Source: Gammaproteobacteria bacterium
GTDB taxonomy: Bacteria; Pseudomonadota; Gammaproteobacteria; Xanthomonadales; SZUA-36
Assembly: GCA_021772915.1 (NCBI GenBank)
Contig: JAJFLB010000046.1
Span: forward strand, 123,707 to 187,706
DNA: 64,000 nucleotides
Direction of reading: 5' to 3'
Shown here piece after piece: positions 7,916 through 17,680 of this stretch; the stretch's first letter is position 1, and each line of letters opens with the position of its first letter. The position numbers and the translations under genes are program-made. The notes below the pieces were generated by a model. It saw nothing but the letters and a program-made list of their open reading frames with translations. It did not search any database and was not told the origin of the DNA.

Positions 7916-9112
7916 ATGAGTACTGTAGATCAATACGCGGGCGAACGCCTGAAAAAGACACATTTCTACCCACGGGCAGCCGCCCTGAATATTCGGGATG
8001 CCTGGCTCGCCTGGAACGGTTACAAGTTTGCCGAGTGTTATTACGATGCGGAATATGAGTACTTTTGTGTACGTAACACCTGCGCCACTTACGACATCTG
8101 TCCGATGCAGAAGTACATCATCCAGGGCCGCGACGCCGAGGCCATGCTGAATCGAATGGTAACCCGGGATGTCAGGAAACTGGGACTCAACCGGGTGATG
8201 TATACCGTCTGGTGTACCGATGAAGGGCGTGTGATCGATGACGGCACCATTTTCAGGCTGGCTGACGACAAGTTTATGGTGACCTGCGGTAGTCCCTGCA
8301 ATGCCTGGTTAAGAATGAGTGCCTTTGGGTTCGATGACGTCACGGTTACTGACATGTCCGATGACATTGCCGCACTGGCCTTCCAGGGACCATTAACCTG
8401 TACTGTCTTGAAGAAGATGGGATTGGCAGGAATCGAAACGGCCAGGCCTTTCGACATCCGGCACTTTCCTTTTCACGGTGACACGCTGATGGTATCTCGC
8501 ACCGGCTTTACAGGTGATCTTGGCTACGAGCTCTGGGTCAAGCCGGAACTGGCGCTGGAATTGTGGGATGAGCTGTACGCGGTGGGTGCCGATTACGGCA
8601 TCCAGCCATTTGGGGAAGAAGCCACCAACATGACGCGTCTGGAAGCGGGCTTCATCATGCCGGACGTTGAGCTCCATGAAGCACTCAAGACCATTCATTT
8701 CGAGCACGACCAGTCACCTTTCGAGCTGAACCTCGGCTGGCTGGTTGATTTTGACAAACCACACTTCAACGGTCGTGCAGCCTTGTTGAGAGAAAAAGAG
8801 CGCGGTTCGAACTACACCCTGACCCGTCTGGATGTTCCCGGGAACAAAGTTGCCGAGGAGGCCATCCTGTACAAGAACGAGCGTTGCTCGGAGGCTATCG
8901 GCTATGTTACCTCCGCCATGTGGTCACCCGCGGTCAAGGCCAACATTGCAATGGCGATGATCGAAACGAAATTTCTCAAAGGTGACATCTGGGTGGAGGT
9001 TTACTACCAGAAGGAGCTGCGGCAATACCGCAAGGTGGTACTTGCCACCGTCGTCAAGAAGCAATTCTGGACGCCGCCAAGGGCGCGCGCGACACCACCC
9101 CAAGATTATTGA
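7916..9112 (+). CDS. GcvT-like aminomethyltransferase family protein
   Basis: A 398-residue GcvT/YgfZ-superfamily protein beginning 3 bp after the flavoenzyme stop. Family features include the folate-domain segment LAFQGP, the block SRTGFTGDLGYELW at about residues 193-206, and EATNMTRLEAG near 240. Members transfer one-carbon groups from aminomethyl, dimethylglycine, sarcosine or sulfonium donors to tetrahydrofolate. Other glycine-cleavage genes are absent, so this is more likely a demethylase for a methylated substrate acting with the two flavoenzymes. That coupling is inference. Confidence 0.75.
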   Translation: MSTVDQYAGERLKKTHFYPRAAALNIRDAWLAWNGYKFAECYYDAEYEYFCVRNTCATYDICPMQKYIIQGRDAEAMLNRMVTRDVRKLGLNRVMYTVWCTDEGRVIDDGTIFRLADDKFMVTCGSPCNAWLRMSAFGFDDVTVTDMSDDIAALAFQGPLTCTVLKKMGLAGIETARPFDIRHFPFHGDTLMVSRTGFTGDLGYELWVKPELALELWDELYAVGADYGIQPFGEEATNMTRLEAGFIMPDVELHEALKTIHFEHDQSPFELNLGWLVDFDKPHFNGRAALLREKERGSNYTLTRLDVPGNKVAEEAILYKNERCSEAIGYVTSAMWSPAVKANIAMAMIETKFLKGDIWVEVYYQKELRQYRKVVLATVVKKQFWTPPRARATPPQDY

Positions 9113-9289
9113 TCTATGTGACAGGCTTGAGTATGGAATTCTCGGGGTGCAGTGCGAATCCTGCCATGATAAAAAATTTGTAGCTTTTAACTGTAACCGG
9201 AGACTCGTGTGCTATGGAAGCCGGAGTCGGTGGTCAAGCCCACCTTCAGGGAAAGCAGTCCATAAGTGCCAAGCAGGACTTTATCTAAC

Positions 9290-11779
9290 TCAGTCATGCC
9301 TTAGTGCGTGTATCGGATTTGCTCTTGCCACGCGCAGTACGTGGAAGGCCACCGTCATCCAGGCTATTATCAGGGCGGAGCCACCGGCATACAGGAAATA
9401 ATTTGTTCCAATATCAATGCGGTAAGCAAAGCCGTCGAGCCAATCGCGCATAATATACCAAGCTAACGGCCAGGCTATAAGATTTGCCAGCAACGCCGGC
9501 CGCGTAAACTGCCACAGCAGCAGCATCGCAACATCAACAACTCTCGCACCAAAAACCTTGCGGATACCGATTTCCTTCGTGCGCTTTTCTGCGGCAAAAC
9601 TGGCGAGGCCAAAAAGACCCGCTGCGGCCACCAGGGTTCCAAGCAGAGTGAATGCCATGACGGCTATCCCGCCCCTCTCTTCATCACCGTAGCTGTTGTT
9701 TATATTATCTGCGAGCATAGAGCGGGAAATCGGTTCATCCGGTGCCAATTTTGTCCATACATTATCAATGGCGTGCAGTGTATTTCCCATATCCTCGCCG
9801 TCGACGCGAACTGTCATAGTTCCAAGCCTGTTGGGTTCATAATAAATCAGATAAGCACCAACTTTTTCATGGATGGATTTAAAATTAAAATCGGCTATCA
9901 CACCGATTACGGTAAAATCGACAGGTTGGCTACCAACTGCTGCCTGAAATGATCTGCCGATTGCCGCTTCGGGGCTTTTGAGTCCCAAATGCGTTACCGC
10001 CTCAGCATTTAGCACGACACTGGCAGCCGGAATGCTATCCGGTGCTCCGTCTTGCGGTATGTTTACAAGATCGGTGCCGCGCTGCCACTCGAGCAGGCGA
10101 CCGGCGATCGGCGCTATTTCGTAGGTATTAAAGAAATCAGGATCTACGGAAAGCTCGGAAATGGGAATGGGTTCCAGTCCCGGCTGATCGGAAAATGAAA
10201 CCCGGGTATTGTCTTCAAATAAATCAGAGGGGACCGCAGCAGTTCGGGTGACACTTTTTACCCTGGGAATCTGCAGGAGCTCTGTTTTTAGGGTTTCACC
10301 AATGGTCGCATATTGCTGGCTACCGATATTACGGACTACAACCATATTTTCCTTGGTAAAGCCAAGATCCTTACCGGTGGCAAATTTGGTTTGGGCGAAT
10401 AGTATTGACGTACAAATGATAAGGCCGATTGATATCGAAAATTGGGCTACGACCAGAAGACTTCGCAGGCGACCGGTTGCGAGATTTCCCGCCGCGCTGT
10501 TAGAGAGCGTTCTTGCCGGTTTGAAGCCCGATAGATAAAGGGCCGGATACAGTCCTGCCACCAGTCCAACAACAACGCTGGCGGCAATAAGCCACAGCCC
10601 GATATCAAAATAATTTTCAAAAGATAACGTAAGCTGTTTTTCAATCAACTGATTGTAGGACGGAAGCGCGAGTTCGATAAGTGCGCAGGCACCGAGTAAT
10701 GCAATGAGGGTAATCAAAACGCTTTCCGTTAGAAACTGAGCGATAATCTGCCCTCTGCTCGCACCGACTATTTTACGCAGCGAGACCTCCCGCGCCCTTT
10801 TGCTGGCGATGGCCGTTGAAAGATTGATATAATTGATAATGGCAATTCCCAAAATCAAAACCGCGATCACCTCGAGAGTTTTAACAAGTCCACCATCACC
10901 CGGACCTGTTGAATTACCGGTCCAGTCAGAAATCTGACCCAGGCGGCTTGATCCAAGATAAATATCCTGTAGCGGAACCAGATGTAATTCAATCGCTTCA
11001 CTTCGTCGATCATCGAGATCGGCTAAGTATCCGGTTAGCACTGCGCGGCGGTCTATCATATCCGGTAGGCGTTCGCTTATCGCATCTAGATCCGTATTGG
11101 GTCTGAATTTAAGGTAAGTAAAAACATTGGCCCCCCGCCATTCCTTGGCGATTTGCGGGCTATTCTCAAATCTCGCTTCATCGAAACGGAACATCATATC
11201 TATATCGAGATGGGTGTTATAAAGCAGGTCTTTCATAATACCCGTTACCCTTAACGATTGGCCGTTTAATCGCTGTAAAGTTTCACCCAGCGCCGGGCCA
11301 TCACCAAAATATTTTTGTCTGATCGTTTCACTGATCACCACACTGTCGTTATCTGTCAGTGCGGTTCGCGGGTTGCCGGCGATCAAAAAGTCCTCGAAAA
11401 CGGTGAACATATCACTATCTGCAAAAACGATCGCCTCGTCGATTGTCGTGCCATTGAGCACGAAGCTATAGCCCCCTTCAAAAAACATCCGCACTCCGGC
11501 CTCAACTTCCGGGAAGTCTTCGAGCATTGATGAAAGCGCCGGCCCGGGCGACATGGCAAAATCCATAGGGTCACGGCCGATTGGTGAAAATGTTGTCTCG
11601 ACCCTAGCAATTCGCTCACCGTCCGTTATCCATTTATCATAACTAAGTTCATCAAACACGAATAGCAGGATCAGAATACTGGAAGCGAGGCCGACCATTA
11701 AGCTGGAAATATTGATGAACGAAAACAACTTGTCTTTTAACAGGTTCTTATAAGCGGCTACGACATAATGCCTGGACAT
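9290..11779 (-). CDS. MacB/FtsX-family ABC transporter permease
   Basis: An 829-residue protein with the tandem MacB-PCD plus FtsX arrangement. One transmembrane segment lies at about residues 20-42, followed by a large extracytoplasmic domain and a helix cluster at about 300-440 that contains KRAREVSLRKIVGASRGQI. A second periplasmic domain and three C-terminal helices follow, with the repeated motif KRTKEIGIRKVFGA. Such permeases work with an ATPase and are tied to export or envelope stress, but no ATPase gene is adjacent. A GGGAG ribosome site precedes the ATG. Confidence 0.85.
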   Translation of the reverse strand: MSRHYVVAAYKNLLKDKLFSFINISSLMVGLASSILILLFVFDELSYDKWITDGERIARVETTFSPIGRDPMDFAMSPGPALSSMLEDFPEVEAGVRMFFEGGYSFVLNGTTIDEAIVFADSDMFTVFEDFLIAGNPRTALTDNDSVVISETIRQKYFGDGPALGETLQRLNGQSLRVTGIMKDLLYNTHLDIDMMFRFDEARFENSPQIAKEWRGANVFTYLKFRPNTDLDAISERLPDMIDRRAVLTGYLADLDDRRSEAIELHLVPLQDIYLGSSRLGQISDWTGNSTGPGDGGLVKTLEVIAVLILGIAIINYINLSTAIASKRAREVSLRKIVGASRGQIIAQFLTESVLITLIALLGACALIELALPSYNQLIEKQLTLSFENYFDIGLWLIAASVVVGLVAGLYPALYLSGFKPARTLSNSAAGNLATGRLRSLLVVAQFSISIGLIICTSILFAQTKFATGKDLGFTKENMVVVRNIGSQQYATIGETLKTELLQIPRVKSVTRTAAVPSDLFEDNTRVSFSDQPGLEPIPISELSVDPDFFNTYEIAPIAGRLLEWQRGTDLVNIPQDGAPDSIPAASVVLNAEAVTHLGLKSPEAAIGRSFQAAVGSQPVDFTVIGVIADFNFKSIHEKVGAYLIYYEPNRLGTMTVRVDGEDMGNTLHAIDNVWTKLAPDEPISRSMLADNINNSYGDEERGGIAVMAFTLLGTLVAAAGLFGLASFAAEKRTKEIGIRKVFGARVVDVAMLLLWQFTRPALLANLIAWPLAWYIMRDWLDGFAYRIDIGTNYFLYAGGSALIIAWMTVAFHVLRVARANPIHALRHD

Positions 11780-12447
11780 GATGATCTCCCTGAATTGTCA
11801 AATTTAACTCCCTGCTAACCATACTCTGCAATTTATGTGCCAAAAACTTATTCATTTAACTTTAGGTAGTTAGTCGATGGAGACTATTGGCAAAAAGGCA
11901 CAACTGTTCATTATCGGACACTTAATGTCCGAAAACGGCCACTGAAATTCCAGTATTTCATTCAGATTATCTGTTGAGATTAGCTCTACTGGGCGTCGCT
12001 GTTCAGCAGTCTTATCCTCTGCCTGTTCCAGTCTTTTTCCTGCCCCTCTGCCTCTAATCTGGAAGTGACATGGATTTTTTTGCACTGTAATTGGTGTTGG
12101 TTTGAAATGGAGTTGTTATGGAGTAGAATCCAGTCTTTGCCACTTAGCCCTTGAGACAACTAATGGCGAATTAACTCCAATGTCGACGTAACGCAATTTT
12201 CAATGAATGCAGGTTTCTGGCAATATAGTTTTAATGCTTCCTATACTCCTGGCTTCTCTCCAACCGCCATTCCAACGAGCCGCAGCCCCGTCTGCCTTTT
12301 CGTCGAGTGACCCAAGAAATGGAAGCAGCAACCCCTTGCGGGCCACCGCGTAGCAGGAGCGGCTAACGTTTGAAGGTGGCCGGATCATGCAATTTTCGCC
12401 ACGCAGCCATCGACGTGCGCGCCACTGTGACCAAGAGGATTAGATAA
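11780..12447. other. 668-bp intergenic region without a convincing gene
   Basis: Short reading frames here show no recognisable domain or ribosome site. The only clear structure is the 6-bp-arm palindrome at 11915-11931. The AT-rich stretch near 11780-11880 probably holds the permease promoter. Confidence 0.5.
11915..11931. promoter_or_regulatory. Palindrome CGGACA-N5-TGTCCG upstream of the permease gene
   Basis: CGGACACTTAATGTCCG has perfect 6-bp arms and lies about 135 bp upstream of the permease start, a distance typical of activator or enhancer sites. The binding protein is unknown. Confidence 0.4.
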
Positions 12448-13614
12448 TTGAGCGAAAAACAGGTTTTCCGTCAAACCGTGACCATTCTGGCCCTCTCACT
12501 GGCCATGTTTTCCTGCACCGATGATGGCAACCCCATGAATAGTCCTCCCTCAGCGTGGAATGGTGATTTTGTGTTTGGGCCCTATGCCATTGGATTCAAG
12601 AGCCAGTCCATTGAGCGTCCAGGGCCGGAGGGGCCTCGTGAATTCACTTACTCCATGTGGTACCCCGCCGAGGCAAACAACAGAAACCTGCCTGTAATGC
12701 AGGTAGCAGACTATTTTCAAATCACACTTGAGGAAGAGCAATTGCTTGAGACTGTTGGCCTCGCTGAGGAACGAGCCTTCGCAGCAGCCATGACAGGAGA
12801 TTCGACCGCTCTCTCGTTCGCAAGCGCGCGATCGGGTCTTGATGCCCCTGTAGCGGCACATACTGGAGCTTTGCCTGCAAGTGGACCCTTCCCAATTGTG
12901 CTTTGGTCGACTCGGCATGCAACCGTACTAGCGCAGGCTCCGCTTGCCGAAGTTCTCGCGAGCCACGGGTTTGTGGTTGCCACGACGTGGTCGTCGGCAC
13001 CACCTCTCGCATTTATTTGGGAGGATCGTAGTGCGGCTGAGAAATTGGCGACCATCGAGGTCCAGACTGACGACCTCAGCCGGACGCTCGAAGAACTGCG
13101 GAATGACGCGTTCGTCGACGGTGAAAAGGTCGTAGTGTTGGCGTGGAGCTACGGCGGGCAATCGGCAGCTCGTCTTCAGGAACGCGACCCATCGGTGCGA
13201 GGCATTGTCTCGTTGGATGCCAACGTGCTCCCATCCAGACCGGAGGAGTCCTTTGAGCCGGTCCATCCGTTGGTGAATCTAGTAGGGCGCGACACCAGTG
13301 GAAGAGGCTATGAACATCTGCGGGCACTGAGCACACCTTGGATTTCTTTTCGCTTCCCTGAATTGGAACACGGCAACTTCAATGCGCTCGAAGGCTATCT
13401 ACCTGGTTCACTCGGTGCAAACAGCGTGTACAGTTGGTCGCGTGGTGGTCCGATCGCCCGGGCGGGATACCGCTCAATCGTTCGGATTGCTACATCAGCT
13501 GCTCAAGCTCTGAGTGAAGAAGGAATAACGAAAAATTGGATTGCAGGCCATCGGCGTGAGGCAGATGAAGAAACGGTTATAGAGGTAGTGACCCCCGATC
13601 TTGATGAAGATTAG
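12448..13614 (+). CDS. Lipoprotein alpha/beta hydrolase (dienelactone hydrolase / PAF-acetylhydrolase-like)
   Basis: A 388-residue protein. The start is TTG, backed by an AAGAGGA ribosome site 8 bp upstream. A lipoprotein signal ends at Cys23 (LAMFSC), predicting anchoring in the envelope. The alpha/beta hydrolase nucleophile elbow is AWSYGG with Ser234, preceded by PFPIVLWST at about 148-155. A late ELEHGNF may hold the catalytic His. The YSMWYPA segment near residue 68 resembles the start of PAF-acetylhydrolase/dienelactone-hydrolase-like proteins. The natural substrate is unknown and the gene stands alone between decayed regions. Confidence 0.7.
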   Translation: MSEKQVFRQTVTILALSLAMFSCTDDGNPMNSPPSAWNGDFVFGPYAIGFKSQSIERPGPEGPREFTYSMWYPAEANNRNLPVMQVADYFQITLEEEQLLETVGLAEERAFAAAMTGDSTALSFASARSGLDAPVAAHTGALPASGPFPIVLWSTRHATVLAQAPLAEVLASHGFVVATTWSSAPPLAFIWEDRSAAEKLATIEVQTDDLSRTLEELRNDAFVDGEKVVVLAWSYGGQSAARLQERDPSVRGIVSLDANVLPSRPEESFEPVHPLVNLVGRDTSGRGYEHLRALSTPWISFRFPELEHGNFNALEGYLPGSLGANSVYSWSRGGPIARAGYRSIVRIATSAAQALSEEGITKNWIAGHRREADEETVIEVVTPDLDED

Positions 13615-14455
13615 CAAGTAGCGCACACATCGTGTGATCCGGTATACAGATTCGGCACATTTGTAGCGCTCCAAATTCAACCAGTGGAAGGCTCCTCCGA
13701 ATGGAGCAATCAGACCTTTCCCACTTCGTTGCCAACTAGCTCAGAGACCCGGAGTCCATGCGCAAATTGTCTCGATCCCACCCGACTTTGACTTATCTCA
13801 TTCTGGCGCTTATCGCCGGGCTCCATCCCGTATAAAGCGATGCACAGTGTGCAGATTGTGTTCTTCCAGGAGCAGGGTAGCAACTCGTGCAACACCGCCA
13901 CACGATTATTGATCAAGGAAAATTGTTTTTGGCAACATCGCATGCACGCCCTTTCTGCCATCGACTAGTTGGGTGATATTCAAATCCACCGCTATGCTCA
14001 TGAGTGGCTATGCATCAATTACAGGGAAGCCTTTGTCTGTCGTCAAATAGTGCAGCATTTCGCGAAGGGCGATTTTTGTTGCAGCCGTGAGATTTCTGTC
14101 GGTACCCATGGTAATAATGTGGGTTGGGGTTTCAGCCCGGGTCAGGTCAAATGCATATCCTTTCACACTACTCCCGGTAGCGGCTTGCGGTCTCCGCTGC
14201 TACCGGAGATAAGCAACCCGAGTAGGATCAGGTCCGCTGTTGAATACAAAGCTGTCGTCAATCCACAGGCATTTTCAACTATATAATCTCTGCGTACGAC
14301 CAATTTCGGACTGCATTAGGTTTCCAAATACTGGTTGAACAAACTGATGGCCCTGTTGCATGGTCTGATCCCCATGATCTGTAATACACGCTACAGGTCG
14401 GGATACAGCAAATCTCACACGCCTTAGGGCATGTTTTTTTGTTATCAAAAGGCTG
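13615..14455. other. 841-bp region holding only a decayed gene
   Basis: Apart from the acetamidase/formamidase remnant at 13906-14166 on the minus strand, I see no gene with a start, ribosome site and recognisable product here. Confidence 0.5.
13906..14166 (-). pseudogene. Acetamidase/formamidase C-terminal remnant
   Basis: Read on the minus strand, this stretch encodes MGTDRNLTAATKIALREM, then SIAVDLNITQLVDG and KGVHAMLPKTIF, which is the C-terminal signature of acetamidase/formamidase enzymes. An in-frame TAG interrupts it between FPVIDA and PLMSIAVDL, at a position where relatives carry a tyrosine. No upstream catalytic part is found. Intact enzymes hydrolyse short amides to ammonia and acid in the cytoplasm. 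This copy is N-terminally truncated and carries a nonsense codon, so it is dead. Confidence 0.75.
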
Positions 14456-15373
14456 TCACAACCCAACAAACTCTTCGATTTCTTTTCTTAAACTTGCGTC
14501 TGGCAAACGCCCAAACGCTGCACCCATGTTGTCTTTCACATGGTGTGGTTTGGTCGTGCCCGGAATGGGCAGTGTTTCTGCGGGCGCCGATATGACGTAC
14601 TTGAGAAAGATCTGGCCCCAACTCGTGGCATCCATGTCGCTGGCCCAGTCTGGCAGTGACTTGTTTGCAACCGCCCTGAACAGCCTACCACGTGCATAGG
14701 GTAGGTTTACCAGTACCGCAATGCCCCGGTCGTGCGCCAGTGGCAATAGACGTTCTTCTGCCCCGCGGTCTGCCAGTGAGTAGTTAAGCTGGATGAAATC
14801 CAGCGTATGTTTACGCATGATGCGTTCCATTTCGGCATACTGGCGGGGGCTGTGCGTTGTGATACCGACATAACGGAATCGTCCTTCTTGCTTCCATGCT
14901 TGCATGGTTTCCAGCTCAGCTTCGGTGCCACGCAGGTTGTGTACCTGCATCAGGTCAATCTGCTCTCGCCCCAGCAGTTCAAATGAACGATTCATCCGTT
15001 TTATGCCATCCCGTGGGTCCTCACGATCTACCTTGGTGGCCATGAAGACGTCATCCCGAATCCCCAGGTCGCTCACCAGTTCCCCGATGACTGTTTCCGC
15101 GTTGCCATAATTGGGTGAGGTGTCGATGACACGGCCACCCGCTTTGTGAAATGCTTCCAGGGTATTCTGGAACCGCTGCATTTCGGTTGCATTGGTATTG
15201 GAACGGTAGTCCCGGGTGCCGATGCCAACTGCGGGCAACTGCTCGCCACTGGATGGGATGGTGGTTGTAATCCTGGTCTGTGTTTCCGCCCTCAGGGGGT
15301 GCCAGTTACCAGCGGCTGCAATTAGGCCTGCGCCGGCACCGAGCCTGAGTAAATCTCTTCTTGAAATTGTCAT
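14456..15373 (-). CDS. Tat-exported aldo/keto reductase
   Basis: A 305-residue aldo/keto reductase with a twin-arginine signal (SRRDLLRLGAGAG at residues 4-16). The catalytic tetrad is intact: Asp84 and Tyr89 in VIDTSPNYG, Lys114 in MATKVDRED, His145 in LMQVHNLRG. The family reduces carbonyls with NADPH. A Tat-exported, folded AKR would have to carry its cofactor out. It is the last gene of the minus-strand cluster, 31 bp after the carrier gene. The substrate is unknown. Confidence 0.85.
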   Translation of the reverse strand: MTISRRDLLRLGAGAGLIAAAGNWHPLRAETQTRITTTIPSSGEQLPAVGIGTRDYRSNTNATEMQRFQNTLEAFHKAGGRVIDTSPNYGNAETVIGELVSDLGIRDDVFMATKVDREDPRDGIKRMNRSFELLGREQIDLMQVHNLRGTEAELETMQAWKQEGRFRYVGITTHSPRQYAEMERIMRKHTLDFIQLNYSLADRGAEERLLPLAHDRGIAVLVNLPYARGRLFRAVANKSLPDWASDMDATSWGQIFLKYVISAPAETLPIPGTTKPHHVKDNMGAAFGRLPDASLRKEIEEFVGL

Positions 15374-15404
15374 TTATCTGTTCCTCTGGTAGATCGCGTT
15401 AAGT

Positions 15405-16679
15405 TCACAAGCTATCGGCCAGCTTTTTCTGTCTTGAGCCCAGACGCAGAGCAAGAACTGTCCATACACCTGCAACCGGTGCGGCTGTCAGGGCAATGGC
15501 ACCGATGGAAAGACCCACAGCCGCCAGTCCTGTATAAATCCAGCCGCTGAGCAGGTCTCCTCCGCGGTAAACTGCGGCATCCAGGAAGGGTTTCGACTTG
15601 TATTTCTCTTCCCGGCCCAGCACGGTCCACAGTATCTCGCGCGCGGGTTTGGTCAAACCATAACGCCCCGCCCGGTAAATTACCTGCACCACCACCAGCA
15701 TTGCCAGGGTCGGATAGAGGCCGAGCGCCACAAACCCCAAAGTCATCACGAGTGGTATGGCAGCCAGTGTAAACCCGACCCCCAACCACTTGATGATACG
15801 GGCAGTCAGGTATACCTGGAAAACGATGGTAAGGGTGGTGACCACCAGATCCACTTTGGCATAAAAGACGGTCCGTTCAGCACGGTTTGCGAAGGCTTCA
15901 GCTACCAGGTTCGCCTGTTGAAAATATAACATCGTAGAGACAAAAGTCATGAGGGCGATAAAAGCCGCGATACCCAACAGGTAAGGGGATGCAAAAACGG
16001 CTTTCATACCGCTCCAGGCATTGCCCGTTATCGCTCTGGCCGCTTCCCCCGGTATGCTTACCGAGCCCGTCTCAAACCGCCGGTGCAGGGCACGGGCACA
16101 CCAGGATGCGATTTCAAGTGGAATACACGCCAGCAGCAACAGGGTAAATACGGGTAGTTGATCTGCCAGTATCGCGGTTGACGCCGACCCAGCCATACCC
16201 CCCAGGGAACTGCCCACAGCGATAAAACTGAACAATCGTTTTCCCTGGCTATTGTCAAAGCAATCTGACATGAAACCCCAAAATACCGTGGCCACGAACA
16301 GTGCAAACACACTGGACCAGACATAAAAGACCCGGTCAATCCAGGGTCGTGCTTCGGGCGGCAGGAATACCAGGCAAGCCCACAACACGAGTAGGCAAGC
16401 GATAAAAAACCGGTTGGCCAGGGGTACGAAAACACCGCGGGAAAACCTCGAAGTCAGCCATGCGTATGCGGGTGCGGCCAGCAACATGACAAGAAAAACC
16501 GCGCTCCACAGGATTTGCAAATTGCCACGGTCTGCTGAAGAGATTTCATCCCGCACGGCGCGCAACATGTAATAGGAGAACATGATAAAAAAGCCATAGG
16601 CAGTTGCCAGCAACAGCCCCTTGAGTTCCGCATCATCACGCAAATCTACAAATTTTCCTACCAGTGAACTAATCCACAT
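15405..16679 (-). CDS. NTP/NDP-exchange-transporter-like MFS membrane protein
   Basis: A 424-residue protein with about 12 predicted membrane helices. The N-terminal YGFFIMFSYYMLRAVRDEIS and the later KPAREILWTVLGREEKYKSK resemble the bacterial relatives of ATP/ADP (Tlc-type) carriers annotated as NTP/NDP exchange transporters. In free-living bacteria their substrate is unknown and nucleotide exchange is not established. It sits between two exported aldo/keto reductase genes, so carriage of a cofactor or of the cluster's substrate is conceivable. That is speculation. Confidence 0.7.
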   Translation of the reverse strand: MWISSLVGKFVDLRDDAELKGLLLATAYGFFIMFSYYMLRAVRDEISSADRGNLQILWSAVFLVMLLAAPAYAWLTSRFSRGVFVPLANRFFIACLLVLWACLVFLPPEARPWIDRVFYVWSSVFALFVATVFWGFMSDCFDNSQGKRLFSFIAVGSSLGGMAGSASTAILADQLPVFTLLLLACIPLEIASWCARALHRRFETGSVSIPGEAARAITGNAWSGMKAVFASPYLLGIAAFIALMTFVSTMLYFQQANLVAEAFANRAERTVFYAKVDLVVTTLTIVFQVYLTARIIKWLGVGFTLAAIPLVMTLGFVALGLYPTLAMLVVVQVIYRAGRYGLTKPAREILWTVLGREEKYKSKPFLDAAVYRGGDLLSGWIYTGLAAVGLSIGAIALTAAPVAGVWTVLALRLGSRQKKLADSL

Positions 16680-16746
16680 ATGGCACCCGTGTTTTCAGGT
16701 TGGCTGATGGCCCCGGTCTGGTTTCAGCATGAGATTCAAACAATCA

Positions 16747-17667
16747 TCAGCGCGGACTAAAGCCATCGGTAATAAATGAAGTGATCAGGCCTAGCATCCG
16801 CTGCCGCGTTGGCTCACTGGGCAGGCGACCAAATCCGGCCGAAAGGTTGTCGACGGCGTGCCTGGTCTTGGTGGTTTCCGTCAGGACACAATTGACCGCC
16901 GGATTGGCGAGAATGAATTTGAGCGAGAACTGTGCCCAGCTGTCACAGTCAAATTCCTGTGCCCATTCCGGTAGTGCCCGGCCACTGATCAGCCGGAAAT
17001 ACTTCCCGTTGATGAAAGGGCGGTTGGTTACAATCGCCACACCATGGTCATGGGCCGTTGGCAGTAGCTTTTCGGCTGCCTGCAGTTCCAGCATGGAATA
17101 ATTGACCTGTACAAAATCCACGCTGCCGGTTCTCATCAACTTCATTATCGGCTCATAGTAACTGGATCGTGACATTGCGAACCCGACGTAATGGGTCAGA
17201 CCGGCCTGTTTTGCGTCCAGCACGGTTTTCCATTGTTGGTCCAGACCATCCAGATTTCTCAGCAGGACCAGGTCCAGTGTATTTTTGCCCTGAACTCGTC
17301 GGGCCTGGTCAATGTCCATCAATATATCTGCTTTGGTTGAGCTGAAAACATTAGTCCCGAGAAACAGTTGCTGGTGCGCGTTGCGGTTCTCCATATATTG
17401 CCCAAGCGTCTTCTGGCCTTTTGCCGCTGTGTCGACAAATCGGCCACCCATTTTGATCATTGTGTCCAAAAGACTGCTTGAAAGCGGCAGGTCGCCGTTC
17501 CTGAATGCTGAGGACTGACCAAAGCCGACCAGTGGCAAAGGTTCACCACTTGAAGGAATTGGTCGTGTGGCGATGTGTGCGCTCTCACCTTTGGCCAGGG
17601 AAAAAGCCAACGGTGTCACTGCCAGTGTGGTGCCGGTCAGCTTCAGGAATTCACGACGATTTATCAT
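16747..17667 (-). CDS. Tat-exported aldo/keto reductase homologue lacking the catalytic tetrad
   Basis: A 306-residue paralogue of the AKR at 14456. The frame is open upstream, but the ATG at 17667 starts the twin-arginine signal (NRREFLKLTGTT) and is chosen. When aligned by eye with its sister, Asp79 is kept (FVDTAAKGQ). The tyrosine position is Gly84, the lysine is Asn106 (LGTNVFSS) and the histidine is Arg137 (LLRNLDG). Reductase activity is therefore unlikely; a structural or binding role beside the Mo hydroxylase is possible. The start lies 13 bp after the Mo-subunit stop. Confidence 0.82.
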   Translation of the reverse strand: MINRREFLKLTGTTLAVTPLAFSLAKGESAHIATRPIPSSGEPLPLVGFGQSSAFRNGDLPLSSSLLDTMIKMGGRFVDTAAKGQKTLGQYMENRNAHQQLFLGTNVFSSTKADILMDIDQARRVQGKNTLDLVLLRNLDGLDQQWKTVLDAKQAGLTHYVGFAMSRSSYYEPIMKLMRTGSVDFVQVNYSMLELQAAEKLLPTAHDHGVAIVTNRPFINGKYFRLISGRALPEWAQEFDCDSWAQFSLKFILANPAVNCVLTETTKTRHAVDNLSAGFGRLPSEPTRQRMLGLITSFITDGFSPR

Positions 17668-17680
17668 TGTTGGTACTCTC

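Noticed and set aside
11870..12085. A 71-residue minus-strand frame upstream of the permease gene
   Set aside because: No ribosome site, no family resemblance, and its sequence covers the regulatory palindrome. Probably not coding.
13969..14286. A 105-residue plus-strand frame
   Set aside because: It lies antisense to the recognisable acetamidase/formamidase remnant, so it is a shadow frame.
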